Assembly (NCBI GenBank): GCA_017530275.1
Contig: JAFXMP010000313.1
Location: 1 to 5,288, forward strand
Reading direction: 5' to 3'
Length of the DNA: 5,288 bases
Source: Clostridia bacterium
GTDB taxonomy: Bacteria > Bacillota_A > Clostridia > Christensenellales > Aristaeellaceae
The position numbers and the translations under genes were made by a program. The notes below the pieces were generated by a model, which saw only the letters and a program-made list of their open reading frames with translations, was not told the DNA's origin and did not search any database. Numbering within the stretch: the first letter of the stretch is position 1; the number at the start of each line of letters is the position of its first letter. Positions 1-5,288 of this stretch are shown here, one piece after another.

Positions 1-12
1 TCCATGCTTATA

Positions 13-41
13 AGTATAGCACAGATTACTTGATTTGTCGA
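13..41 (-). promoter_or_regulatory. Putative promoter leading out of the left end of the window
   Basis: On the minus strand a -35 box TCGACA (36-41, five of six matches to consensus) and a -10 box TATACT (13-18, five of six) are separated by exactly 17 bases. The site lies 3 bases past the stop codon of the FMN-binding protein and points to a gene beyond position 1. Only 12 bases remain after the -10 box, so neither the start site nor any operator can be seen. A and T are common here, so a chance match is possible, but both boxes and the spacing are good. Confidence 0.5.
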
Positions 42-44
42 GAT

Positions 45-746
45 TTATTTGCCAGAGTAATAGTAACCGGCTTTCAGGCTGGCCGCGTCCCGGAAGGTGA
101 TCCTCATCCTGCCGTCTGCGATTTCCACGGTATAGCTGTCGGCTGGCACGATGTCTTCATTGCGCACGCCCCAGCGGATGTCCAGTACCTGTACATCAAA
201 ATCATCGGGCAGGGCGTTTTTCAGCGTGACCACGTTCCCGTCGATGGATTCCACCGGCAGCGCGGAGCCCTCTACTTCCAGGAAGGTTTTGCCCGCCTTG
301 CCTTCCAGGGCGTTGACTACGGCTTCCTGGGCGGCCGCGCTGACCAGGGTCGCGCCGGAAACGGTATCCACCCCGCCGCTGGTCATATCCATGGCCTTGA
401 CTTCTTCCAGGGTCTTGCCCACGAATTTTTCCAGCAGCCCGCCGTTTACAGCCGCGTCAAAGTAGGGCTTGTTCTTGTTGGCCCAGAATTCCTCATTGCC
501 CTCCTGCACGGAACCCGCGCCGCCCGTTCCGTTGTCCGTAACGTTCGTGATCACGCCGTGATCGTCCACTTCAACCGCCAGCTTTACGTTGTAAAAAGGC
601 GGATGAATGAAGGGCGTGACAGCGGGGTAATAACGCTGATCCACGTTGGCGTCGCCGTCCAAAGTCTGATCGGCCAAGGCGCAGGATGCGCCCAGCGCCA
701 GACACAGCGCCATTATCAGGGCAAGCAGGGAACGAAATGTTTTCAT
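45..746 (-). CDS. Secreted FMN-binding-domain protein (predicted covalent flavoprotein)
   Basis: This 233-residue protein is predicted to be exported and to carry a covalently bound FMN. Residues 1-25 form a signal peptide: a Lys/Arg start, a Leu/Ala-rich core, and an A-L-A motif before Asp26 suited to signal peptidase I. Cys22 lacks a proper lipobox (Gly at -3), so a lipoprotein is less likely. Residues about 48-150 are an FMN-binding domain of the NqrC/RnfG/PplA type. The motif DTVSGAT (127-133) fits the ApbE flavin-transferase recognition pattern, with Thr133 as the expected FMN phosphoester site. Residues 155-233 form a second, strand-rich domain that I do not recognise; its end loosely recalls Ig-like X2 surface domains. 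The start follows a strong AAAGGAGGT site (752-760). The gene lies 20 bases after the DUF3793 gene and is probably co-transcribed. Related domains serve extracellular or membrane electron transfer; the partner here is unknown, and no ApbE or Rnf gene is in the window. Confidence 0.9.
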   Translation of the reverse strand: MKTFRSLLALIMALCLALGASCALADQTLDGDANVDQRYYPAVTPFIHPPFYNVKLAVEVDDHGVITNVTDNGTGGAGSVQEGNEEFWANKNKPYFDAAVNGGLLEKFVGKTLEEVKAMDMTSGGVDTVSGATLVSAAAQEAVVNALEGKAGKTFLEVEGSALPVESIDGNVVTLKNALPDDFDVQVLDIRWGVRNEDIVPADSYTVEIADGRMRITFRDAASLKAGYYYSGK

Positions 747-751
747 GGGGA

Positions 752-760
752 ACCTCCTTT
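752..760 (-). promoter_or_regulatory. Strong ribosome binding site of the FMN-binding protein gene
   Basis: The minus strand reads AAAGGAGGT, close to a perfect anti-16S match, five bases before the ATG at 746-744. It lies entirely in the 20-base gap after the DUF3793 stop codon, so the downstream gene should be translated independently and efficiently from a shared transcript. It also fixes the start codon. Confidence 0.8.
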
Positions 761-766
761 ATCGGT

Positions 767-1333
767 TTAATTGTATGAAAACTGCCGGGGCTGGATCGTC
801 AGCCGGGACAGGTCCCATCCTTCCTGTTTGCGCCGCAGATAACCTTCCGTACAGCGGCGGCACCGGGCGAAATATCGCTGTGCTTCTTCCTCGTCGCTTT
901 CAAAAACCTTCCACATGCCCGTGCATTTGCATTCCTTGTGCTCGATAAATCCTTTCACATCCACAGCAGGAAAGCCCAGGAACAGCCCGATCTCATGGGG
1001 GAAGGAATCGCACTCCCGCAGCCGACGGATCAGATAAGCGATCTTTTCAATCGCTTTTCCTTTGGGATAGCCAGTTTCCCGCAGGATGTCCTCCGCAACG
1101 GGGTTTTGCAAATCACGCTCCAGCATCTGCGGACGATATAGATAAATCAACGCCCGGCCATTCTGAACCCGCAGCGGGAAAGCCCGCACGTCCTTATGAA
1201 TGAGGCACCGATTGACCATGCGCAGACTTTCCGTCAATTCTTCCCGGCTTTCAACAGGGCAGCTGAATAAGCTTCCCGTTTTGATGGCTGCCAGCGTCGG
1301 CGCACAGCAGCGGATCACGGTTTCCTCCGACAT
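767..1333 (-). CDS. DUF3793 family protein
   Basis: This 188-residue protein has no signal peptide or membrane segment, so it is probably cytoplasmic. Two stretches identify the family: a Cys-Ala-Pro-Thr-Leu-Ala block followed by Lys-Thr-Gly-Ser-Leu-Phe (10-23), and FPHEIGLFLGFP followed by D-V-K-G-F-I (111-130). The length is about normal. The molecular function of DUF3793 is unknown; in Clostridia such genes are often found near ferrous iron transport or flavodoxin genes (from memory, not checked). The protein is Cys-rich (nine), with a C-x-C pair (135, 137) and a C-x-x-C pair (158, 161) after the core that could bind a metal or Fe-S centre; this is inference. The start ATG follows GGAGGG (1338-1343) at four bases. 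Two promoter-operator modules lie directly upstream, and the FMN-binding protein gene follows 20 bases after the stop, suggesting a two-gene operon. Confidence 0.85.
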   Translation of the reverse strand: MSEETVIRCCAPTLAAIKTGSLFSCPVESREELTESLRMVNRCLIHKDVRAFPLRVQNGRALIYLYRPQMLERDLQNPVAEDILRETGYPKGKAIEKIAYLIRRLRECDSFPHEIGLFLGFPAVDVKGFIEHKECKCTGMWKVFESDEEEAQRYFARCRRCTEGYLRRKQEGWDLSRLTIQPRQFSYN

Positions 1334-1346
1334 GCTTCCCTCCGAA

Positions 1347-1362
1347 GTTAGATTAAACTAAC
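1347..1362. promoter_or_regulatory. Palindromic operator 1 (proximal, before the DUF3793 gene)
   Basis: The minus strand reads GTTAGTTTAATCTAAC, an inverted repeat with arms GTTAG and CTAAC six bases apart. It starts 12 bases after the -10 box of promoter P1 and ends just before the ribosome binding site, so a bound protein would block initiation or early elongation. It is a variant of the two identical copies at 1416-1431 and 4525-4540, with the arms conserved and only the centre changed. That is the pattern expected of a protein-binding site. Confidence 0.75.
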
Positions 1363-1374
1363 CTATGTTCTGAA

Positions 1375-1404
1375 AATATGCTGCCCGATGAAGGTTTCTG
1401 TCAA
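1375..1404 (-). promoter_or_regulatory. Promoter P1 of the DUF3793/FMN-binding operon
   Basis: A perfect -35 hexamer TTGACA (minus strand, 1399-1404) is followed after 18 bases by CATATT (1375-1380, four of six matches). The start site would fall about 1366-1369, a few bases before operator 1. Operator 2 ends 11 bases upstream of the -35 box, so this promoter is flanked by two copies of the same palindrome. Confidence 0.6.
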
Positions 1405-1415
1405 GGAGCAGCATT

Positions 1416-1431
1416 GTTAGATATTTCTAAC
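1416..1431. promoter_or_regulatory. Palindromic operator 2 (distal, before the DUF3793 gene)
   Basis: The minus strand reads GTTAGAAATATCTAAC, with six-base arms GTTAGA and TCTAAC around four bases on the plus strand. It begins six bases after the -10 box of promoter P2, covering the predicted start site. Over 18 bases (1414-1431) it is identical to the copy before the second ABC operon (4523-4540), and it lies 69 bases centre to centre from operator 1. Confidence 0.8.
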
Positions 1432-1437
1432 ATCCTT

Positions 1438-1466
1438 ATCTTATCATCGTTTTATCCGATTGTCAA
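1438..1466 (-). promoter_or_regulatory. Promoter P2 (distal) of the DUF3793/FMN-binding operon
   Basis: A perfect TTGACA (minus strand, 1461-1466) is followed after 17 bases by TAAGAT (1438-1443, four of six matches). The predicted start site falls on the edge of operator 2. The layout, TTGACA then -10 then palindrome, repeats that of P1 and of the ABC promoter, which makes this weaker match more credible. It begins 44 bases after the permease stop codon. Confidence 0.5.
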
Positions 1467-1509
1467 GCATCAGGCGAATATATTGATAGAAAAAGATCCG
1501 CCGCCAGCC

Positions 1510-3807
1510 TTATTCTTCTGTTTTAAGCGCCGCCACCATATCGATATTTCTGTTCTTTCTTGCCACCATCAGGCCCACAAACAGGGAGACAAGGAACGTC
1601 AGCAGGATGGAAATCAGATAGGTGGCCGGCCCAAGAGTCAGCTTCATTTCATATTCGGAGGCCAGCGCGTTCAGCAAGTATTGCAGCACGCCGATACCTG
1701 CGGGCAGGCCGATCAGGATGCCCAGCACAGACAGCCAGATGTTCTGCCCGATCAAAAGCCGTCCGACGCGGACGTTTTTGAATCCGACCACTTTTAAGGT
1801 CGCCATCTCACGATAGCGTTCCGTGTAGCTCATCACGCCCAGGTTGTACAGCACCACGATTCCCAGGATGACGGCCGCTACCACCAGCAGGAAAATCATC
1901 GTATTCATGAGATCCATGAAGGTGTTGAACGAATCCAGCACCGCCTGTTTCGTCTGGGTGTTCAGGATAGATCGGTTCGGGGCAACGTCCGTCTGGTTTG
2001 TGAAAATGGAACTCACAGTATAATCAATTCCCACCGTATCCGCGTATGCCTGTGTCATGACCACGCTTTCGCTGAGAGAACGAAGCACCCCGGCCACTGT
2101 GACAGTGTAGTTTTCGTCGCCGCCATAGGGCGAAAAGGACAGCGTATCACCCGCCCGCAAGTCGAATTCCTTGGCAATGCGGCTGCTGATATACGCGCCG
2201 CCGTCGCCCAAAGAAATCAAATTCATGTTTTCGTCCGCGAAACGCACCCGGTCGTGGGTAACGCTGTATATTTCCAAACCAAACCCCCGGTCGCCGATCT
2301 GGACGGAGCGTTGAGCGGCCCAATCTCCCTCATACTGCGCCGCGAGGCTTACGGCGTCCGCATACTTCGCGTTTTCCGCGTCCAGATTGATCTTCACCGC
2401 GTAATTGTTCGCCTGATCGAAGAATACGTCCACAAAGGCATTGGCGGTATCCTGCATTCCCAGGCCGCCCACCAGCAGCACCATGCAGCCAATGATACCG
2501 AACAGCGTCATACAGGAACGGGATTTATGGCGCAGGCAGTCCCGCAGATTCCACTTTGTGCCGAAGGACAGCGCTTTGAACAGCTTGGTTTCCTCGACAG
2601 CCAAATGCTTCATCCGCTTGGGCGTGTACGGACGAAGCGCGTCGGCAGCCGTGCCCTGGAGCATCTTTTTGACGGACATGAAGCCAATCACGGTCAGGAA
2701 CACATTGATCAGGATCAGCACCAGCCAGCAGAACCACGGAACGTGCAGCCGCCAGGATGGCATATCGATATAAGTCGCCATGGCTCCGTCCGGATTCATG
2801 ATAAACCAGCCCAGCAGATACCCGATGCCGATCCCCAATACGCTCCCCATCAGACCGATGATCAGCGCGTAGGCGGTATAATGGCGCAAAATCCTTTTAT
2901 CGCGGAATCCCAGCGCTTTCAGCGTGCCGATCTGCGTTTTTTCGCTGGCGGCAATGCGGTGCATGGTGGTTACCATGGTCAGGATGGCAATCGCCAGGAA
3001 GAGTACCGGCAGAATGGAACCCATGGTCTTTCCTTCTTCCACTTCGCCCTGCGCTTCGGCCCAGGAGAGCGTTTCGGCTTTGGAAAGCACCAGCAGCGTT
3101 TTGCCCAGCGCCCGGTCAGCTTCCGCCACAAAATCCTCTTTGGAAAGAGAGGATTTCACGTTGATCTGATAATACAAAGAATTTCCCATCATCATTCGGA
3201 ACAGCTTGGGAATGGCGTTTTCCAGCATGACGGGCGAAATATAAGCGAAACCGTAGGAGGTATAATCCGGCATCATCTGCGTTTCGTCCGGCAGACAGAT
3301 CAGATACTCGCTGGCTTTGACCAACCCCTTGACGGTTCCCGTGACCTCGACGGTCTTGTAAGCCAGGGTCATGGCATCGCCCAGCCTAATGCCGTTGGCT
3401 TTCGCATAGGAATCTGAAAGCCAGATGCCGTCCGGGTCATCCGGATCGTACGCTTCACCTTCCATGACCAGAACGCCGGATACCGCTGTGTTTTCGCATA
3501 CCGTCAGCGCGATCACATCCGTATCGTCTTTCACGGACGTGTTGACAGACAGGAAGCGTGTTGCGTCCTCAACCCCGTTAATAGCAAGGATTGCGGCAAC
3601 ATCTTTCTCGGCAAAGCCCTTTTCGTTATAGACGCGGTAATCCGCAAACCCCGTGGCCGTATAAATTTCCTTAAGATTTGTCTCAAGGCTGTACCATTCG
3701 ATGTTGAACCCCAGGAATACGCCCGCACCCAGCGCGATCATGATGACCATAGAAATGAACTGCGCCTTGTAATGCCACAGCGTCCGGAACAGCTTTTTCA
3801 GCAGCAT
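1510..3807 (-). CDS. ABC transporter permease, FtsX/MacB-type with duplicated domains
   Basis: This 765-residue membrane protein is predicted to have eight helices, near residues 18-38, 264-284, 312-336, 356-378, 431-451, 635-657, 690-715 and 727-749. The order is one helix, a large extracellular domain (about 40-260, MacB-periplasmic-core-like), three helices, then the same plan again with a second extracellular domain (about 455-630). This is the duplicated architecture of long Gram-positive FtsX-family permeases. The FtsX hallmark occurs twice: EKTQIGTLKALGF (289-301) and RYREMATLKVVGF (664-676). Such proteins work mechanically with a MacB/LolD-type ATPase to export or release peptides, lipids or drugs; the substrate cannot be read from the sequence. 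The partner ATPase is directly upstream and overlaps by one base (TGATG). I chose the ATG at 3807-3805 because GAGGTGG (3815-3821) lies seven bases before it. In-frame TTG (3813) and GTG (3810) codons would add two residues but sit too near that site. Confidence 0.92.
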   Translation of the reverse strand: MLLKKLFRTLWHYKAQFISMVIMIALGAGVFLGFNIEWYSLETNLKEIYTATGFADYRVYNEKGFAEKDVAAILAINGVEDATRFLSVNTSVKDDTDVIALTVCENTAVSGVLVMEGEAYDPDDPDGIWLSDSYAKANGIRLGDAMTLAYKTVEVTGTVKGLVKASEYLICLPDETQMMPDYTSYGFAYISPVMLENAIPKLFRMMMGNSLYYQINVKSSLSKEDFVAEADRALGKTLLVLSKAETLSWAEAQGEVEEGKTMGSILPVLFLAIAILTMVTTMHRIAASEKTQIGTLKALGFRDKRILRHYTAYALIIGLMGSVLGIGIGYLLGWFIMNPDGAMATYIDMPSWRLHVPWFCWLVLILINVFLTVIGFMSVKKMLQGTAADALRPYTPKRMKHLAVEETKLFKALSFGTKWNLRDCLRHKSRSCMTLFGIIGCMVLLVGGLGMQDTANAFVDVFFDQANNYAVKINLDAENAKYADAVSLAAQYEGDWAAQRSVQIGDRGFGLEIYSVTHDRVRFADENMNLISLGDGGAYISSRIAKEFDLRAGDTLSFSPYGGDENYTVTVAGVLRSLSESVVMTQAYADTVGIDYTVSSIFTNQTDVAPNRSILNTQTKQAVLDSFNTFMDLMNTMIFLLVVAAVILGIVVLYNLGVMSYTERYREMATLKVVGFKNVRVGRLLIGQNIWLSVLGILIGLPAGIGVLQYLLNALASEYEMKLTLGPATYLISILLTFLVSLFVGLMVARKNRNIDMVAALKTEE

Positions 3808-4508
3808 CACCAATCCACCTCTTCCACTGCCAGAGGAGCCGCCTGGCTTTCGCAGGATTGGATCTTGCCGTTCTTTACCCGCACCACCACATCGGCCATC
3901 CTGGCGATATTCTGGTTATGGGTGACGATAATGATGGTTTTTCCCATGTCCCGCGCCATGGACAGAAGCAATTTCAGCACCATCACGCCGGTTTCGGAAT
4001 CCAGGGCGCCGGTGGGTTCGTCGCACAAAAGAATCTTGGGGTTCTTGGCCAATGCCCGGGCAATGGACACCCGCTGCTGTTCGCCGCCTGATAATTCGGA
4101 AGGGAAATTGTGCTTGTGATCCAGCAGACCCACAGCGTCCAGCATATCATGGCTGCTCAGGGGGTTTGGGGCGATCTCCTTGACCAGCGCCACGTTCTCG
4201 ATCACCGTCAGGGTGGGGATCAGGTTGTAGCTCTGGAACACGAAGCCCACGGTCGCAGCGCGGTAATCCGCCAGTTCATTGGCGGTCAGGGTGGAAATAT
4301 CCTTTCCGTTTACGATGATGGTGCCCTCCGTTGGACTGTCCAGACCGCCCAGTAAATTCAGCAGCGTACTTTTTCCCGCGCCGCTGGGGCCCAGGATGAC
4401 GATGAACTTTCCCTCTTCCAGCGCAAGATTCACATGATCCAGCGCCTTCTGTTCATGCTCCCCGTTTTTATATATCCTTGATACATCTTTGAATTCCACA
4501 ACAGCCAT
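3807..4508 (-). CDS. ABC transporter ATP-binding protein, MacB/LolD/FtsE type
   Basis: This 233-residue ATPase energises the FtsX-type permease encoded immediately downstream. All motifs are intact: Walker A GPSGAGKST (40-48), Q-loop Gln92 in FQSYNLIPTLTVIENV, signature LSGGEQQR (139-146), Walker B ILLCDEPTGALD (159-170) with catalytic Glu164, and switch His197. The spacing and the text around the Q-loop are typical of the MacB/LolD exporter class rather than importers. After residue 215 there is a short acidic tail. The ATG follows AAAAGGAG at eight bases (core GGAG, 4517-4520). Its stop TGA shares one base with the permease ATG, indicating translational coupling and a fixed subunit ratio. 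Its own promoter and palindromic operator lie directly upstream (4525-4578), so the ATPase/permease pair can be regulated apart from the ABC operon before it. Confidence 0.94.
   Translation of the reverse strand: MAVVEFKDVSRIYKNGEHEQKALDHVNLALEEGKFIVILGPSGAGKSTLLNLLGGLDSPTEGTIIVNGKDISTLTANELADYRAATVGFVFQSYNLIPTLTVIENVALVKEIAPNPLSSHDMLDAVGLLDHKHNFPSELSGGEQQRVSIARALAKNPKILLCDEPTGALDSETGVMVLKLLLSMARDMGKTIIIVTHNQNIARMADVVVRVKNGKIQSCESQAAPLAVEEVDW
3815..3821 (-). promoter_or_regulatory. Ribosome binding site that decides the permease start
   Basis: The minus strand reads GAGGTGG inside the last codons of the ATPase gene, seven bases before the ATG at 3807-3805. It is only one base from the in-frame TTG at 3813 and four from the GTG at 3810, so it favours the ATG and a 765-residue permease. 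Confidence 0.6.
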
Positions 4509-4524
4509 TGCAACTTCTCCTTTT

Positions 4525-4540
4525 GTTAGATATTTCTAAC
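4525..4540. promoter_or_regulatory. Palindromic operator 3 (before the ATPase/permease operon)
   Basis: The minus strand reads GTTAGAAATATCTAAC, identical to operator 2; the match extends to 18 bases (4523-4540 against 1414-1431). It begins nine bases after the -10 box, over the predicted start of transcription, and ends four bases before the ribosome binding site core GGAG. This is a classical repressor position. The TTAG/CTAA half-sites resemble DtxR/IdeR-type metal-repressor sites, but the six-base gap differs from the textbook DtxR box, and a MarR-type regulator would also fit. Confidence 0.8.
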
Positions 4541-4549
4541 TGCGTGGCC

Positions 4550-4578
4550 ATCATAACACGCTCTTTACGCTCTGTCAA
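4550..4578 (-). promoter_or_regulatory. Strong promoter of the second ABC operon
   Basis: A perfect -35 TTGACA (minus strand, 4573-4578) and a -10 TATGAT (4550-4555, five of six) are exactly 17 bases apart, the best promoter match in the window. The -35 hexamer contains the TGA stop codon (4575-4577) of the upstream ATPase gene, so promoter and coding region overlap. Operator 3 follows nine bases downstream. Confidence 0.75.
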
Positions 4579-5252
4579 TAGGATAAAGGCCGTATCTTGC
4601 CGCTTTCCATCTGATACGCCTGATCAGCATAGTTCAAAGCGTCTTTTTCATGCGACACCAGCAGAACGGCTTTGCCCGCATGGGCGGCGGCGCGAAAGGC
4701 GGAGAGAACCAGGGCCGTGTTTTCATCATCCAAATCACCGGTAGGCTCGTCCGCCAGCAGGATATCGCTCCCTTGGATCATGGCGCGGGCAATGGCCATT
4801 CGGCGAAGCTCGCCGCCAGACAGCGACCCGGGCCGGGAGCCGGCCAAATGCGCAATGCCGATATGGTCCATCCATTGCAGGGCGGATTCAGCGGGGAGCG
4901 GTTTTCCGTACAGCTTTGCGGGGAGCAGAATGTTTTCCATGACCGTCAGGGTGTCGATGGCGCTTCGGCCCTGGGGAATCACGCCGATTTTTTCGCTCCG
5001 CAGGCGGGAAAGGGCTTTGTCGTCCAAACTGTACAGGTCGGTTTCATCGATCCATACCCTTCCTTCCGTTGGGGCCAGCAGCCCGGCGAGCATATTCAGC
5101 AGCGTGGTTTTCCCGCTTCCGCTGCGGCCCATGAGCAAGGTCACCTGGCCGCCCCTGATTTCCAGGCTCAAGGGACTGACGGCATAGAAATAATTGGCGC
5201 TGCCCGTTTTGCGGAAATACCGTTTGGAGATGTTTTCAGCTTTGATGGTCAT
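4575..5252 (-). CDS. ABC transporter ATP-binding protein of a second, separate ABC system
   Basis: This 225-residue ATPase has every expected motif: Walker A GRSGSGKT (42-49), Q-loop Gln94 in GVIPQGRSAIDTLTV, signature LSGGELRR (144-151), Walker B ILLADEP (164-170) with catalytic Glu169, D-loop GDLD (172-175) and switch His201. It belongs to the MacB/LolD exporter class but differs clearly from the other ATPase in the window, for example in the Q-loop and signature, so it is not a recent duplicate. Its likely partner is the permease whose last codons end one base upstream. The start ATG follows GGGAGGG (5261-5267) at eight bases, inside that upstream gene, so the two genes look translationally linked. 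No terminator separates it from the next operon, 66 bases downstream, so read-through is possible. The substrate cannot be inferred. Confidence 0.93.
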   Translation of the reverse strand: MTIKAENISKRYFRKTGSANYFYAVSPLSLEIRGGQVTLLMGRSGSGKTTLLNMLAGLLAPTEGRVWIDETDLYSLDDKALSRLRSEKIGVIPQGRSAIDTLTVMENILLPAKLYGKPLPAESALQWMDHIGIAHLAGSRPGSLSGGELRRMAIARAMIQGSDILLADEPTGDLDDENTALVLSAFRAAAHAGKAVLLVSHEKDALNYADQAYQMESGKIRPLSY

Positions 5253-5253
5253 T

Positions 5254-5288
5254 TCAGTTTCCCTCCCGCAGGGCAGATCCGGGATCGA
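5254..5288 (-). CDS. C-terminal end of an upstream gene, probably an FtsX-type permease (partial)
   Basis: One minus-strand frame entering from the right edge reads ten codons, DPGSALREGN, and stops at TGA (5254-5256), one base before the ATPase ATG. FtsX/MacB permeases often end with a short cytoplasmic tail of the form D-P-x-x-A-L-R-x-(D/E/G), so this is probably the permease partner of the ATPase at 4575-5252. The tight spacing and a ribosome binding site within this tail support a real gene. Ten residues cannot prove the family, and the rest lies outside the window. Confidence 0.5.
   Translation of the reverse strand, partial: DPGSALREGN

Noticed and set aside
676..692. Lipoprotein signal on the FMN-binding protein (Cys22)
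   Set aside because: The residues before Cys22 are Gly-Ala-Ser, lacking the Leu/Val/Ile normally needed at -3. An A-L-A signal peptidase I site lies right after it.
30..770. A 246-codon open frame on the plus strand
   Set aside because: It covers the FMN-binding protein gene in antisense. The minus-strand frame has a signal peptide, a flavinylation motif and a strong ribosome binding site; this one has none of these.
1465..1509. Possible rho-independent terminator after the permease (T-run on the minus strand near 1490-1495)
   Set aside because: The GC-rich bases before the T-run do not pair with each other. The only stem I could find has four pairs with a loop of about 25 bases, so I do not call a terminator.
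1378..1797. A 139-codon plus-strand frame starting in the 1334-1509 gap
   Set aside because: It runs across the minus-strand promoters and operators and then antisense into the permease gene. Its product is low-complexity, rich in His, Gln and Asp, and no ribosome binding site was seen.
2254..3417. A 387-codon open frame on the plus strand
   Set aside because: It lies wholly inside the well-supported permease gene on the opposite strand, and its product is rich in His, Gln and Arg with no recognisable domain. It is the antisense shadow of a GC-rich coding frame.
3808..3813. TTG or GTG start giving a 767- or 766-residue permease
   Set aside because: These codons are one and four bases from the ribosome binding site. 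The ATG at 3807 has proper spacing and forms the usual TGATG overlap with the ATPase stop.
4525..4540. Reading the palindrome as a terminator or RNA hairpin
   Set aside because: The stem is short and AT-rich, with no T-run after it. It sits between promoter and ribosome binding site, and a matched copy recurs after other promoters. A protein-binding operator explains this better.

Overview
The window is a compact stretch with every gene on the minus strand, read from right to left. It most likely comes from an anaerobic Firmicute of the class Clostridia. The evidence is a DUF3793-family protein (a family I know mainly from Clostridia), strong AGGAGG-type ribosome binding sites, consensus TTGACA -35 boxes, and FtsX/MacB-style ABC exporters of Gram-positive type. 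No rRNA, tRNA, CRISPR array, insertion sequence or phage gene was seen, and no gap exceeds 300 bases.

Layout in the direction of transcription. (1) 5288-5254 holds the last ten codons of a gene cut by the window edge, probably an FtsX-type permease. One base later comes an ABC ATPase (5252-4575), so these form the end of a first ABC transporter operon. (2) A 66-base gap (4574-4509) carries a near-consensus promoter and a palindromic operator. They drive a second ABC system: an ATPase (4508-3807) and an eight-helix FtsX/MacB-type permease (3807-1510), coupled through a TGATG stop/start overlap. (3) A 176-base control region (1509-1334) holds two tandem promoter-operator modules. They drive a DUF3793 protein (1333-767) and, 20 bases further on, a secreted FMN-binding-domain protein (746-45) with a flavinylation motif. 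(4) The last 44 bases contain what looks like another promoter firing out of the left end of the window.

The most informative signal is regulatory. The palindrome GTTAG-N6-CTAAC occurs three times, always just downstream of a TTGACA promoter: twice before the DUF3793/FMN-binding operon and once before the ATPase/permease operon. Two copies are identical over 18 bases although 3.1 kb apart. This strongly suggests that one repressor controls both operons. The TTAG/CTAA half-sites recall DtxR/IdeR-type metal repressors, but MarR-type palindromes also look like this and no regulator gene is in the window. If the regulator senses metal, the cluster would join an ABC export/remodelling system to a cell-surface flavoprotein and a DUF3793 protein in one iron- or metal-responsive unit. 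That last step is a hypothesis.
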